A model generated the notes under the pieces. That model was not told the DNA's origin. It was given only the letters and a program-made list of their open reading frames with translations, and did not search any database. The position numbers and the translations under genes were made by a program. This document shows, piece by piece, positions 32,217-41,336 of a DNA stretch of 64,000 nt; the first letter of the stretch is position 1; each line of letters begins with the position of its first letter. This DNA comes from Glycomyces tritici (GTDB lineage Bacteria > Actinomycetota > Actinomycetes > Mycobacteriales > Micromonosporaceae). The stretch lies in contig NZ_JAUEMJ010000006.1 of assembly GCF_030403505.1 (NCBI RefSeq), forward strand, positions 7,126 through 71,125. The letters are read 5' to 3'.

Positions 32217-33116
32217 CTACTCCTCGAAGTCGAGTCCGATGTCCAGAATGGGCGAGGAGTGGGTGAGCGCGCCGACCGAGATGTAGTCGACGCCCGTGGC
32301 GGCGTAGTCGACCACGCTGTCGAGGCTGATGCGCCCGGTCGCCTCGAGCTCCGCCCGGTCGCCCACCGACTCCACGACCTCGGCGAGCTCCTTGGGGCTC
32401 ATGTTGTCGCACAGGAGGAACACGGCCCCGGCCGCGACCGCTTCGAGCGCCTCGTCGAGGGACTCGACCTCCACCTGGATGTCGATCTCGGGCTCGGCGG
32501 AGCGGACGGCGGCGAAGGCCTCGCTGATCGAGCCGGCCGCCTCCTTGTGGTTGTCCTTGATCATCGCCACGTCGTACAGGCCCATGCGCTTGTTGTCGCC
32601 GCCGCCGGCGCGCACCGCGTACTTCTCCAGGGCGCGCAGGCCCGGCGTGGTCTTGCGGGTGTCGAGGACGGTGGTGTGCCAGTCGGCCAGCACGTCCGCG
32701 AAGCGGCGGGTGTGGGTGGCGACGCCGCACATGCGGCAGAGCAGGTTCAGCGCGGTGCGCTCGGCCGCGAGGAGCGAGCGGGTGGGGCCGGAGACGCGGG
32801 CGAGGACCTGCCCGGCGCGGATGCGCGCGCCTTCCTTGGCGAGGTACGTGAACTCGACGTCGCCGGGCATGGCGTGGAAGACCGCGTGCGCGACCGGGAG
32901 CCCCGCGAGGAGGCCGTCGGCGCGCGCGGTGACCGCCACAGTGGACTTGTGCTCGGGTCCGAAGATCGACTCGGAGGTCACGTCGCGGCGGGCGTGCGAG
33001 AGGTCCTCGTCCAGGTAGTCCTGGACGGCGACGTACACGTCTTCAGGGTCGAGGCGGAGGGCGAGCAGGCGCTCGTCCAGTCCGGCCCCGCCGGGCGCTT
33101 CGGCGAATCGGCTCAT
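32217..33116 (-). CDS. nadC: Nicotinate-nucleotide pyrophosphorylase (carboxylating)
   Basis: A 299-aa quinolinate phosphoribosyltransferase that makes nicotinate mononucleotide from quinolinate and PRPP. Signature blocks: 'ERTALNLLCRMCGVATHTRRFAD', 'VLDTRKTTPGLRALEKYAVRAGGGDNKRMGLYDVAMIKDNH', and 'DNMSPKELAEVVE'. It overlaps nadB by 4 bp (ATGA) and is followed directly by coaX. No nadA lies in this window, so the quinolinate synthase gene must be elsewhere or unlinked. Confidence 0.96.
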   Translation of the reverse strand: MSRFAEAPGGAGLDERLLALRLDPEDVYVAVQDYLDEDLSHARRDVTSESIFGPEHKSTVAVTARADGLLAGLPVAHAVFHAMPGDVEFTYLAKEGARIRAGQVLARVSGPTRSLLAAERTALNLLCRMCGVATHTRRFADVLADWHTTVLDTRKTTPGLRALEKYAVRAGGGDNKRMGLYDVAMIKDNHKEAAGSISEAFAAVRSAEPEIDIQVEVESLDEALEAVAAGAVFLLCDNMSPKELAEVVESVGDRAELEATGRISLDSVVDYAATGVDYISVGALTHSSPILDIGLDFEE

Positions 33117-34783
33117 GCGATGGGCTCCCAGGTGGTTTCGAGCTCCCCGTCGGCGCTGATGGAGAGACTGAGGTGGCCGAGCCAGTCGGCCTCGGCGTCC
33201 GGGTGGTCCTCGCGCCAGTGGCTCCCCCGGGTCTCACGCCGCCGGTGGGCGGCGGCGGTGACCGCGGTGGCGACGGTGAGGAGGTTGGTTGCCTCCCATG
33301 TGGCCGGTCGAGGACGTCCGGACACATTGTCCCCCAAAGCCGTCAGCGACTCTGCGGTGGCCTCCAGTGACGATTCGGAGCGGAGCACCCCGGCGCCGGA
33401 GGTCATCGCCTCCTGGATCGGCGCGCGGGAGGTCGTCGAGCAGACGTCGCCTTCGCCCTCGGGCGCCTCGGCCGCGCCGGGGCTCGGCTTGTGCTCGGCG
33501 AGGTCGTCGGCGATGCGCTGCGCGAACACGAGCGCCTCGAGCAGCGAGTTGGAGGCGAGGCGGTTCGCACCGTGCAGGCCCGTGCAGGCGGCCTCGCCGG
33601 CCGCGTACAGGCCGGGGACGCTGGTGCGGCCGAACAGGTCCGTGCGCACGCCGCCGGAGGAGTAGTGCGCGGCTGGCGCGACCGGGATCATGTCGACCAC
33701 GGGGTCGATGCCCAGCGCGCGGCAGGACGAGGTGACGGTGGGGAAGCGCGTCTCCAGCATCTCCTTGCCGAGGTGCCGGGCGTCCAGCCAGACGTGCGAC
33801 TGCCCTTCGGCCCGCATGCGGGCGGTGGCGGCCTTGGCGACGACGTCGCGCGGGGCGAGCTCGGCGAGCTCGTGGGCGCCGACCATGAACCGGTCGCCCG
33901 TGAAGTCGCGCAGGTGCGCGCCCTCGCCGCGGATCGCCTCGGTGATCAGGGGCTGTCGGTCCCCGCCGATACCCTCGAGGAACAAGGCGGTCGGGTGGAA
34001 CTGGACGAATTCGAGGTCGGTCACGGTCGCCCCGGCCCTGAGGGCCAGCGCCACGCCGTCGCCGATGGACACCGAGGGGTTGGTGGTGGACTGGAAGATC
34101 TGACCGAGGCCGCCGGTGGCGAGCACGACCGCGCGGGCCTCGACGCCGCCCACACCGTGCTCGACGCCTTCGCCGAGGACGTGGAGGCTGACGCCGGCCG
34201 TGTGGCCCTTGGCGTCGGTGAGCAGGTCGAGGACCATGGCGTGCTCGATGATGCGGATCCACGGGTCGCGCAGGACCGCGGCGTGGAGGGCGCGCTGGAT
34301 CTCGGCGCCGGTGGCGTCGCCGCCGGCGTGCACGATGCGGCGGGCGCGGTGGCCGCCTTCGCGGGTGAGCTGGAGTGAGCCGTCGGGGTGCCGGTCGAAC
34401 TCGGTGCCGAGGTGGATGAGGTCGGCGATGCGGGCGGGGCCTTCGGTGACGGTGACGTCGACCGCGGCCGGGTCGCAGAGGCCGACGCCGGCGATCTGGG
34501 TGTCGCGGGCGTGCGCTTCCGGGGTGTCGACGGGGTCGAGGACGGCGGCGACGCCGCCTTGGGCCCAGCGGGTGGAGCCGTCGTCGATGCGGACCTTGGT
34601 GACGACGGTGACGTGGAATCCGGCCCGGCGCAGGTTGAGGGCACAGGTGAGGCCGGCGACGCCGGAGCCGATGACGCACACGTCGGTGGTCTCGGTCCAG
34701 GACGGGGCCGCGGCGCGCATCCGCCGCGGCAGGCGCGGCAGGTCCGGCAGTGGCACTGAGTGAGGCATGGTCGCGGGTGACAC
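33113..34783 (-). CDS. nadB: L-aspartate oxidase
   Basis: A 556-aa flavoprotein that oxidises L-aspartate to iminoaspartate, the first step of NAD synthesis. FAD-binding 'VCVIGSGVAGLTCALNLRRAG', 'STRWAQGGVAAVLDP', 'HVLGEG', 'YAAGEAACTGLHGANRLASNSLLEALVFA' are clear. The GTG at 34783 has AAGGG upstream and is preferred; ATG 15 bases later is possible. It starts the nadB-nadC-coaX operon. A C-terminal helical region typical of the succinate dehydrogenase/fumarate reductase family completes it. Confidence 0.95.
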   Translation of the reverse strand: MSPATMPHSVPLPDLPRLPRRMRAAAPSWTETTDVCVIGSGVAGLTCALNLRRAGFHVTVVTKVRIDDGSTRWAQGGVAAVLDPVDTPEAHARDTQIAGVGLCDPAAVDVTVTEGPARIADLIHLGTEFDRHPDGSLQLTREGGHRARRIVHAGGDATGAEIQRALHAAVLRDPWIRIIEHAMVLDLLTDAKGHTAGVSLHVLGEGVEHGVGGVEARAVVLATGGLGQIFQSTTNPSVSIGDGVALALRAGATVTDLEFVQFHPTALFLEGIGGDRQPLITEAIRGEGAHLRDFTGDRFMVGAHELAELAPRDVVAKAATARMRAEGQSHVWLDARHLGKEMLETRFPTVTSSCRALGIDPVVDMIPVAPAAHYSSGGVRTDLFGRTSVPGLYAAGEAACTGLHGANRLASNSLLEALVFAQRIADDLAEHKPSPGAAEAPEGEGDVCSTTSRAPIQEAMTSGAGVLRSESSLEATAESLTALGDNVSGRPRPATWEATNLLTVATAVTAAAHRRRETRGSHWREDHPDAEADWLGHLSLSISADGELETTWEPIA

Positions 34784-35128
34784 GTGCCGTTGCCCTTCTA
34801 GCGGTGGACGCCCGGTGGCCCGGGCGCCCGTTCGATGGGTGCGCCGCCGATGGGCGCGGCGGTCGGCTCAACTGTGCCCCCGCGGGCACGGTGGGTGCCA
34901 AGCAGGTGTGGCGTGCGTCCCCTTGTTCGGAGGCGATCCCAGCGGCGGCCCCGGTCGGGACGGCCGGAGCGCTTCGCCGGGGGCGCGCTCGGAGCGGTGC
35001 CCGCGTTCGGCTCGCGTCCGGTGCATCGGCCTGCGCGGCCCGGGTCGATGGGCGCGGTGCACGGCCGGGCCCGGCGTTCGCCGCTTGCGGCGGCGTCGGC
35101 CGGGCCCGGATACGCGTGCATGTCGGTG
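34784..35128. other. 345-bp GC-rich gap with no supported gene
   Basis: Frames are open on both strands only because of extreme GC content; products are Arg/Pro/Ala-rich and lack starts with ribosome binding sites. It should contain the nadB promoter. No repeat or palindrome stands out. Confidence 0.5.
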
Positions 35129-36613
35129 CTAGCCCCGGTTCGTGGAGCGTCGGATGAAGTCGGCGAGGTCGGCGGACTGCTGGACGCGCGACTCCTCGTG
35201 GACGTACATCATGTGCCCGGCCGGGTAGGTCTTCGTCTCGATCCGCTCGCGGTCGGCGAGGGGGATCTCGAGGTGGTCGAGGGTGTACTCGATGGCCTCG
35301 ATCGGGACGCCGCCGTCGTAGCGGCCCATCGCGATGTGGACCTGCAGGAACGGGTTGAGGCGCATGACGTTGCCGAGCTTGCCGATGACGTCGACGGCCT
35401 CGCCCTCGAACTCCTTGTACGACCACGGATGCACCGCGCGGGAGAGGCGCTCGTACACGTGGTCGTTCTCGTATTCGAGCTCGGTGCGCACGTAGTACTG
35501 GAGCGCGGCCGAGTACGGGCCGTCGGTGCCGACCAGGAACGGGTCGTACGGCATCCGCTCGTGCGTGTAGTGGTCGGCGGGCCCGGTGAAGCGGGTGTCG
35601 AGGCGGCCGGTGATGAGGCGCTTGTGCCGCAGGAGCTCGGCGTAGAACCGGGTGTGCTCCAGGCGCAGGTTGGCGCGGTCGACGTAGTCCTCGCTCACCC
35701 CGGTGAGCGAGGCGACCTTGGCGACGGCGGCGGCGCGCACCTCGGGGGCGAGGTTCTGGCCCTTGGCGAGGATGCCGCGGAACTCGTCGGCGTAGGCGCG
35801 GGCCTCGTCGACGACCGCTTCGAGGGTGCGGTCGGGGTGGAGTCCGTGGTAGTGGGCGGTGGCCGCGTACGTGGGGAGGAACAGCGGGTCGGGCAGCTCG
35901 GAGCGGCTGGCGTGGTAGAGGGTCTCGGTGTTGAACGCGGGGGCGATGAACATGACGCCGTTGAGCGCCATGCCGAACCGGGACTGGAGGTACTCGGCGA
36001 TGCCGGCGCCGCGGGTGCCGCCGTAGGACTCGCCGATGAGGAACTTCGGCGAGAGCCAGCGGTTGTTGCGGGTCGTCCACAGCCGGATGAGCTCGCTGAT
36101 GGACTCGATGTCCTTGGAGAAGCCGTGGTAGTCCTTGGCCTTCTCGCCTTCGACGGCCCGGGAGTAGCCGGTGGAGACCGGGTCGATGAAGACCAGGTCG
36201 GTGTGGCGCAGCAGGGTCTCCTCGTTGTCGAGGAGGCCGAAGGGCGGCGGGGTGAGGCTCCCGGCGTCGCCGGAGTCGACGCGGCGGGGGCCGAGGAGGC
36301 CCATGTGCAGCCAGATCGAGGAGGAGCCGGGGCCGCCGTTGAACGCGAAGGTGACGGGGCGCTGGGTGACGTCGGCGTCGTCGAGGGTGTACCAGGTGAT
36401 GGAGACCTCGGCCTTGGGCTTGCGGCCGTTGAACTTGTCGTCCTCGGTGATCTCCTCGTGGAGGACGATGCGACCGGTGATGGCGGTGTAGGCGAGGTCG
36501 CCGAGGGTGTGCTGGGTGGTCTTGAGGTCGTCGGCGGGCGCGGGCTTGTCGGCCTGCTTCGCGTCCTTCTCGGCGCCGTTGTCGGCGGCCTCGTTCTTCG
36601 GTTCGTCGGTCAT
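35129..36613 (-). CDS. Serine carboxypeptidase-like peptidase (family S10)
   Basis: A 494-aa alpha/beta-hydrolase of the S10 type. The nucleophile elbow 'LIGESYGGTRGAGIA' contains the catalytic Ser, 'FAFNGGPGSSSIWLHMGLLGPRRV' forms the oxyanion/binding region, and the C-terminal 'VHIAMGRYDGGVP' and 'PAGHMMYVHEES' supply Asp and His. No signal peptide is seen; the N-terminus is a charged, low-complexity stretch ('EPKNEAADNGAEKDAKQADKPAP'), so it may be cytoplasmic. It lies between the nad and pan operons with no obvious metabolic link. Confidence 0.9.
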   Translation of the reverse strand: MTDEPKNEAADNGAEKDAKQADKPAPADDLKTTQHTLGDLAYTAITGRIVLHEEITEDDKFNGRKPKAEVSITWYTLDDADVTQRPVTFAFNGGPGSSSIWLHMGLLGPRRVDSGDAGSLTPPPFGLLDNEETLLRHTDLVFIDPVSTGYSRAVEGEKAKDYHGFSKDIESISELIRLWTTRNNRWLSPKFLIGESYGGTRGAGIAEYLQSRFGMALNGVMFIAPAFNTETLYHASRSELPDPLFLPTYAATAHYHGLHPDRTLEAVVDEARAYADEFRGILAKGQNLAPEVRAAAVAKVASLTGVSEDYVDRANLRLEHTRFYAELLRHKRLITGRLDTRFTGPADHYTHERMPYDPFLVGTDGPYSAALQYYVRTELEYENDHVYERLSRAVHPWSYKEFEGEAVDVIGKLGNVMRLNPFLQVHIAMGRYDGGVPIEAIEYTLDHLEIPLADRERIETKTYPAGHMMYVHEESRVQQSADLADFIRRSTNRG

Positions 36614-36624
36614 GAAAACAGAAC

Positions 36625-37047
36625 TTACCGCGCGGCTAGTGGCGACGCCACAGGGTTGCCCGCGGTGCCGGGCGCGGGGTGCGCCTTGTCCGCGTTGACC
36701 TCGATGATCTCGTTGCGCTCGTTCACGTGGACGACCGTGGGTTTGAACGCGCGCGCCTCGGCGTCCTCCATCTGCGCGTAGGAGATGAGGATCACCAGGT
36801 CGCCCGGTTGGACGAGGCGGGCGGCGGCGCCGTTGATGCCGATGACGCCGGTGCCGCGCTCACCCGCGATCGTGTAGGTCTCGAGGCGGGCGCCGTTGGT
36901 GATGTCGACGATGGCGACCATCTCGCCGTCGAGGATGTCGGCGGCGTCGAGCAGGTCCGCGTCCACGGTCACCGAGCCCACGTAGTGGAGGTCGGCCTGG
37001 GTGACGGTAGCGCGGTGGATCTTGGACTTGAACATGGTCCGGATCAT
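36625..37047 (-). CDS. panD: Aspartate 1-decarboxylase
   Basis: A 140-aa pyruvoyl enzyme converting aspartate to beta-alanine for pantothenate. The self-cleavage site is in 'HYVGSVTVD' (Gly-Ser, where Ser becomes the pyruvoyl group). '[16 protein letters not shown]', '[38 protein letters not shown]' match the family throughout. Its C-terminal tail is about 20 residues longer than the Escherichia coli enzyme, as in Mycobacterium. It overlaps panC by 4 bp. Confidence 0.96.
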   Translation of the reverse strand: MIRTMFKSKIHRATVTQADLHYVGSVTVDADLLDAADILDGEMVAIVDITNGARLETYTIAGERGTGVIGINGAAARLVQPGDLVILISYAQMEDAEARAFKPTVVHVNERNEIIEVNADKAHPAPGTAGNPVASPLAAR

Positions 37048-37901
37048 CGGGCGTCTCCAATAGCGGTGTGTCCCACAACAACGGGGGCGTTGTCGATCAG
37101 GCGGGTCGTGCCCGCCTTAGCGGCGATGAGCAGTCTCGCGGGCCCCTGTGCGGGGGCCTCGCCGAGGTCGGTGGCGCGGACGACGACGTAGTCGACGTCC
37201 AGGCCGGGCTCGGCGGCCAGGGTCTTCTGCGCCGCGGCGAGCGGATCGGGGGAGGCCTGCGCCGCCTCGACGGCGCGCGGGATGGCAAGGGCGGCAGCGC
37301 GTTCGGCCTCGGAGAGGAACACGTTGCGGCTGGAGCGGGCGAGGCCGTCAGGCTCGCGGTCGGTCGCGACGGCGACGACGTCGATGCCCATGTCGAGGTC
37401 GCGCACCATGCGGCGGACCATCGCGAGCTGCTGGAAGTCCTTCTCCCCGAACAGGGCCGCGTCGGGCCGGGTGAGGTGGAAGAGCTTCGAGACGACGGTG
37501 AGCACGCCGGTGAAGAACCCCGGGCGCGAGGCGCCCTCGAGGATCTCGCCGTCCGGTCCGGCGTGGACGGTGGTGAGGCCGTCGCGGCCGTCCGGGTACA
37601 TCTCGATGACGCTCGGCGCGAACACCAGGTCCACGCCTTCGGCCTCGCACATCGCGAGGTCGGCGTCGAGCGTGCGCGGGTACTTGTCCAGGTCCTCGTT
37701 CGGCCTGAACTGCAGCGGGTTCACGAACACCGTCACGATCACCGCATCGGCGATCTCCTTGGCGCGCTCGATGAGCGTCCGGTGGCCATTGTGGAGCGCG
37801 CCCATGGTGGGGACGACGGCGACGCGCCCGGGCAGGGCCGCGCGGGCCTCGGCCAGGTCGGCCTTGGTGTGGCTGAGCCTTGTAACACCAGGTGCCGTCA
37901 C
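37044..37901 (-). CDS. panC: Pantothenate synthetase
   Basis: A 285-aa enzyme that joins pantoate and beta-alanine using ATP. '[21 protein letters not shown]', '[21 protein letters not shown]', '[19 protein letters not shown]' and '[16 protein letters not shown]' are the conserved blocks (HIGH-like and KMSKS-like). The GTG at 37901 has a perfect AAGGAGGAG upstream and overlaps the stop of the DUF2520 gene (GTGA). Co-operonic with panD. Confidence 0.97.
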   Translation of the reverse strand: MTAPGVTRLSHTKADLAEARAALPGRVAVVPTMGALHNGHRTLIERAKEIADAVIVTVFVNPLQFRPNEDLDKYPRTLDADLAMCEAEGVDLVFAPSVIEMYPDGRDGLTTVHAGPDGEILEGASRPGFFTGVLTVVSKLFHLTRPDAALFGEKDFQQLAMVRRMVRDLDMGIDVVAVATDREPDGLARSSRNVFLSEAERAAALAIPRAVEAAQASPDPLAAAQKTLAAEPGLDVDYVVVRATDLGEAPAQGPARLLIAAKAGTTRLIDNAPVVVGHTAIGDAR

Positions 37902-38800
37902 GGCGTCTCCTCCTTCTCGGGTTGCGCCAGGACTTCGAGCAGCCCTTCGGCGTCGGCGCTCTTGAGGCGGCCGGACGCGAGGGCGCGCTCGGCGGTGCGG
38001 CGGGCCATCGTCCGGTACACGTCCTCGATCCCCGTGCCGCCCAGCGCCGCCAGGTGGCGGGCCACAGTGCCGGCGTCGCCGCGCGAGACCGGGCCGGTGA
38101 GCCCGGCGTCGCCGTGGCGCAGCGCGTTGTCGAGCGAGGCCGACACGAGCGGCGAGAGCAGCCGCTGCGGGTTCGCGACGCCGATGGCGCGCAGCTGCTC
38201 GGCCGCGTCGTTCACCAGGGTCTGGAGGTGGTTGGCGGCGTAGACGAGTGCCGCGTGGTAGCGGGCGCGGTCGGCCTCGTCCACATGCTCGGGGTCGCCG
38301 CCCATCTCGAGGACGAGCGCTTCGCCCACGAACCGGGCCTCGGCCTCGCCGGTGATCGCCCACGAGACGCCCGCCAGGCGCTCCAGGTCCTCGTCGCGGC
38401 CGGTGAAGGTCATCGCGGGGGCCAGGGCGGCGGTGAGCGCCCCGGCGTCGCGGGCGGGCCGCAGCACGTCGGCGCCGAGCGCGCCGGAGGTGTGGACCCA
38501 GATCTGGCCCGGCCTGACGGGCAGGGAGGCCACGAGCGGGGCGATGGCGTCGTCCGGAACGGCGATGAGCACGAGTTCGGAGGCGGCGACGACGTCCGGG
38601 GCGGGGAGGATCTCGGCGCCGGGGAGGTGGCGGGCGGCGCGGGCGCGGGAGGCGTCGGATACGGCGGAGGCGGCGACGACCCGGTGGCCGGCGCGGGTGA
38701 GGGCCGCTCCGACGACGGAGCCGACCCTGCCTGCGGAGACGACCCCGACGGCGAGCCGTGAGGCGGGCCGCTGCGGGGCTGCGCTGCGCTGCTGATCCAT
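37898..38800 (-). CDS. Rossmann-like/DUF2520 protein of the pantothenate operon
   Basis: A 300-aa protein with an N-terminal NAD(P)-binding Rossmann fold ('LAVGVVSAGRVGSVVGAALTRAGHRVV') and a C-terminal DUF2520 domain ('YHAALVYAANHLQTLVNDAAEQL'). The usual GxGxxG is changed to G-V-V-S-A-G-R-V-G, as in this family. DUF2520 genes commonly sit just before panC in actinobacteria, which suggests a linked step, perhaps ketopantoate reduction or a metabolite repair role (inference). First gene of the operon. Confidence 0.88.
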   Translation of the reverse strand: MDQQRSAAPQRPASRLAVGVVSAGRVGSVVGAALTRAGHRVVAASAVSDASRARAARHLPGAEILPAPDVVAASELVLIAVPDDAIAPLVASLPVRPGQIWVHTSGALGADVLRPARDAGALTAALAPAMTFTGRDEDLERLAGVSWAITGEAEARFVGEALVLEMGGDPEHVDEADRARYHAALVYAANHLQTLVNDAAEQLRAIGVANPQRLLSPLVSASLDNALRHGDAGLTGPVSRGDAGTVARHLAALGGTGIEDVYRTMARRTAERALASGRLKSADAEGLLEVLAQPEKEETP

Positions 38801-38927
38801 GATGCTGATCCAGTCCTTATGGAGGTACCGGTCATTGCTTACGCGTTAATTGTGCTTCGCAGGAATGCTGACGACAGCCTGGGAGGCTCTGAGTGGCAAT
38901 TCTCACTCGCCGACTATGGTCGGGGCC

Positions 38928-39872
38928 ATGACGGGGTTCGAACGCTGGGGCGAGGCGATGGCTCGGACCCTGTACGGGCCGGGCGGCTTCTACCGGCGCG
39001 AACTGCCGGGGCGCCACTTCGCGACGAGCGCGCAGACCCCCGCGTTCGCACAGGCGATCGCGAGGCTCGCCGACCAGGTCGACGAAGGCCTGGGCCGGCC
39101 CGCGGGCTTCACCGTCGTGGACGTGGGCGCGGGCGGCGGCGAGCTCCTGGAGCGCCTCGCCGGGCTCCTCGACGAGCGCGTGCGCCTGGTCGCGGTCGAC
39201 CTGCGGCCCAGGCCCCCGTACCTGCCCGGCCGCGTCGAATGGCGCGCGGAACCCCCGGAGCGGATCGAGGGCCTCCTGATCGCGTGCGAGCTGCTCGACA
39301 ACGCGCCGTGCGACGTCGCGGTGGTCGACGCCCGCGGGCGCGCCCGGTACGAGGAGGTCAACGGGGCGGGCGAGACCCGCCTGGGCGACCTGGTCACGAA
39401 GGCCGACGACGCCTGGCTCGCCCAGTGGTGGCCGATCTTCACCGAAGGCGAGCGCGCCGAGATCGGCGCGCCCCGCGAAGCCCTGTGGCGCAACCTGACC
39501 GCCCGCCTGACCCGGGGCACGGCCCTGGCGGTCGACTACGGCCACCTGCGGCACGACCGGCCCAAGGCGGGCACGATGACCGGCTTCAAGGACGGCCGCG
39601 AGACCCCGCCGATCCCGGACGGCACGAGGGACGTCACCGCGCACGTGGCGGTCGACGCCGTCCCCTGCGACCACCTGGAACCCCAGCGCGAGGCCCTCCT
39701 GCGGCTCGGCCTCGACGCGACCCTGCCGCCGCTCCCGATGGCCTTCCAGGACCCGGTCGGCTACGCCCAGGCGCTGGCCCACGCCGGCGCCGCCGCGCGC
39801 CTCACCGACCCGGCGGGCCTGGGAGCCCACTGGTGGCTCCGCACCGACCGCTGGCCGGATCTGCGGCGATGA
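38928..39872 (+). CDS. SAM-dependent methyltransferase (MidA/NDUFAF7-like)
   Basis: A 314-aa class I methyltransferase. The N-terminus 'GFERWGEAMARTLYGPGGFYRREL' and SAM-binding 'TVVDVGAGGGELLERLAGLLDERVRLVAVDLRPR' are clear, and 'IACELLDNAPCDV' occupies motif IV. Eukaryotic NDUFAF7 methylates an Arg of complex I; bacterial relatives are uncharacterised. The ATG at 38928 is preceded by GGTCGGGG. It is divergent from the DUF2520-panC-panD operon and convergent with the PAS-PP2C gene. Confidence 0.85.
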   Translation: MTGFERWGEAMARTLYGPGGFYRRELPGRHFATSAQTPAFAQAIARLADQVDEGLGRPAGFTVVDVGAGGGELLERLAGLLDERVRLVAVDLRPRPPYLPGRVEWRAEPPERIEGLLIACELLDNAPCDVAVVDARGRARYEEVNGAGETRLGDLVTKADDAWLAQWWPIFTEGERAEIGAPREALWRNLTARLTRGTALAVDYGHLRHDRPKAGTMTGFKDGRETPPIPDGTRDVTAHVAVDAVPCDHLEPQREALLRLGLDATLPPLPMAFQDPVGYAQALAHAGAAARLTDPAGLGAHWWLRTDRWPDLRR

Positions 39873-39887
39873 CGCCGCGCCCGACGG

Positions 39888-41120
39888 TCAGAGCCGGGCG
39901 ATGATGAGGGAGATGTCGTCGGGCGCGCCGCCCGCCACCCCGAGCTCGTCGAGCACCACGTCCGCCATCTGCCGCGGGGCGAGGTCGCAGTGGCGGGCCA
40001 GGGTCTCGCAGAGCCGGTTCAGGCCTGCGTCGATGTCCTCGTCCCGCCGTTCGATCAGCCCGTCCGAGTAGAGCACGAGGGTGTCCCCCGCGGCGTAGGG
40101 CTGCCCGGCCTGCGAGCAGGGGACGTGCTGCGGGCGGGCGCCCAGCGGAGGGTCGAGGGCCTGGGTCAGCAGGTCGCATCGGCCGTCCGGGTGCACGAGC
40201 GCCGGGGGCGGGTGCCCGGAGTTGCTGTAGATGATCAGTCCGCTCGAGGGGTCGACCAGCGCCTCCACGGAAGTGGAGTTCAGCGCGCCCTCCATCGAGC
40301 GGGCGTACAGGGCGAGGACTTCGAGGGCGTGGGCGGGCCGTTCCAGGGCGCGGATGGCGGCGTTCAGCACGCTGCGGAGCATGCCCATGACCGCGGCGGC
40401 CTCGAGGCCGTGGCCGACGACGTCGCCGACCCCCACGGCGAAGCGGCCGCCCGACAGGTCGACCACGTCGTACCAGTCGCCGCAGACGTTCAGGCTCTCG
40501 GTGGCGGGCAGGTACCGCACCGCGATGTCAACGTGCTTCTCGAGGTCCGGGGTCAGCAGCATGGCCTTCTGGAGCGTGACGGCCACCTGGTGGTCGCGCA
40601 GGCTGGCCTGGCTCAGCTCCACATTGTGGTTCTGGAGCTCGCGGGCCCGTTCGAAGAGCTCGGCCTCCCGCGCCATCGCCGCGGAGGGGACCTCGGCCCG
40701 CAACGGGCGGCGGAAGTCGTGGGACTGGACGAACGCCGTCACGTCCTCCGCCCTGATGAGGATCCATTCGACCGGGTTGTTCGGACCGGCGATCGGCGAG
40801 TTGATGAGCGACCACCACCGCTCCTCGAACTCGGGGGTCCCCCCGGTGGGGACGTCGTACTTCAGCAGGGCCATGGTGTGCTGCCGCCCGGTCTCCAGGA
40901 CCCAGTTCAGCGAGGTCCGGACGTTCCGCTCGCCGCTGGCGTCGGGATCGGGGAAGACGTCGAAGAGGGGACGCCCGACCAGTTCGTCGCGGCTCTTGCC
41001 GGTGGCCGCCATGTAGGCCGCGTTGGCGGCGACGATCGTGAAGGCCCGGTCGATGACCACGCAAGGAGTCGGTAGCGCCGCGAACACCGCCACGTAATCC
41101 AGATCCGTCATTTCAGACAA
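39888..41120 (-). CDS. PAS-domain PP2C (SpoIIE-type) serine/threonine phosphatase
   Basis: A 410-aa protein. An N-terminal PAS domain (about residues 9-130, 'VIDRAFTIVAANAAYMAATGKSRDELVG') is followed by a coiled-coil linker ('EAELFERARELQNHNVELSQASL') and a SpoIIE phosphatase domain (about 190-410) with 'ESLNVCGDWYDVVDLSGGRFAVGVGDVVGHGLEAAAVMG', the metal-binding 'DTLVLYSDGLIER' and 'PDDISLIIARL'. Such proteins dephosphorylate anti-anti-sigma factors in partner-switching systems controlling SigB/SigF-type sigma factors; one such sigma factor is 33 kb away. The link between them is inference. No anti-sigma kinase is fused here. Confidence 0.9.
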   Translation of the reverse strand: MSEMTDLDYVAVFAALPTPCVVIDRAFTIVAANAAYMAATGKSRDELVGRPLFDVFPDPDASGERNVRTSLNWVLETGRQHTMALLKYDVPTGGTPEFEERWWSLINSPIAGPNNPVEWILIRAEDVTAFVQSHDFRRPLRAEVPSAAMAREAELFERARELQNHNVELSQASLRDHQVAVTLQKAMLLTPDLEKHVDIAVRYLPATESLNVCGDWYDVVDLSGGRFAVGVGDVVGHGLEAAAVMGMLRSVLNAAIRALERPAHALEVLALYARSMEGALNSTSVEALVDPSSGLIIYSNSGHPPPALVHPDGRCDLLTQALDPPLGARPQHVPCSQAGQPYAAGDTLVLYSDGLIERRDEDIDAGLNRLCETLARHCDLAPRQMADVVLDELGVAGGAPDDISLIIARL

Positions 41121-41336
41121 CCCCTGCGTCCCGGGCGATGCATTCCTGCCCTTCGGTCCCTCCCGTCACTGTATACGCTGGTGGGGCCGCGAAAGGTGAA
41201 CACGGAAATGCGCCTCAAGACCCGCGGGCCCGGGAGCCCGCCGACGGCTCCGCACCGAGCGCTGCAGGTCGCAGCGCCCGATCGCACATGACAATCGTTG
41301 GCGTCAAGGCAGCGCCGCGGGCAGCCCCTGCCGTGG

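Noticed and set aside
33234..36080. Minus-strand open frame of about 950 codons across nadB and the S10 peptidase
   Set aside because: Out-of-frame shadow of two well-identified genes; extreme Arg/Pro/His content.
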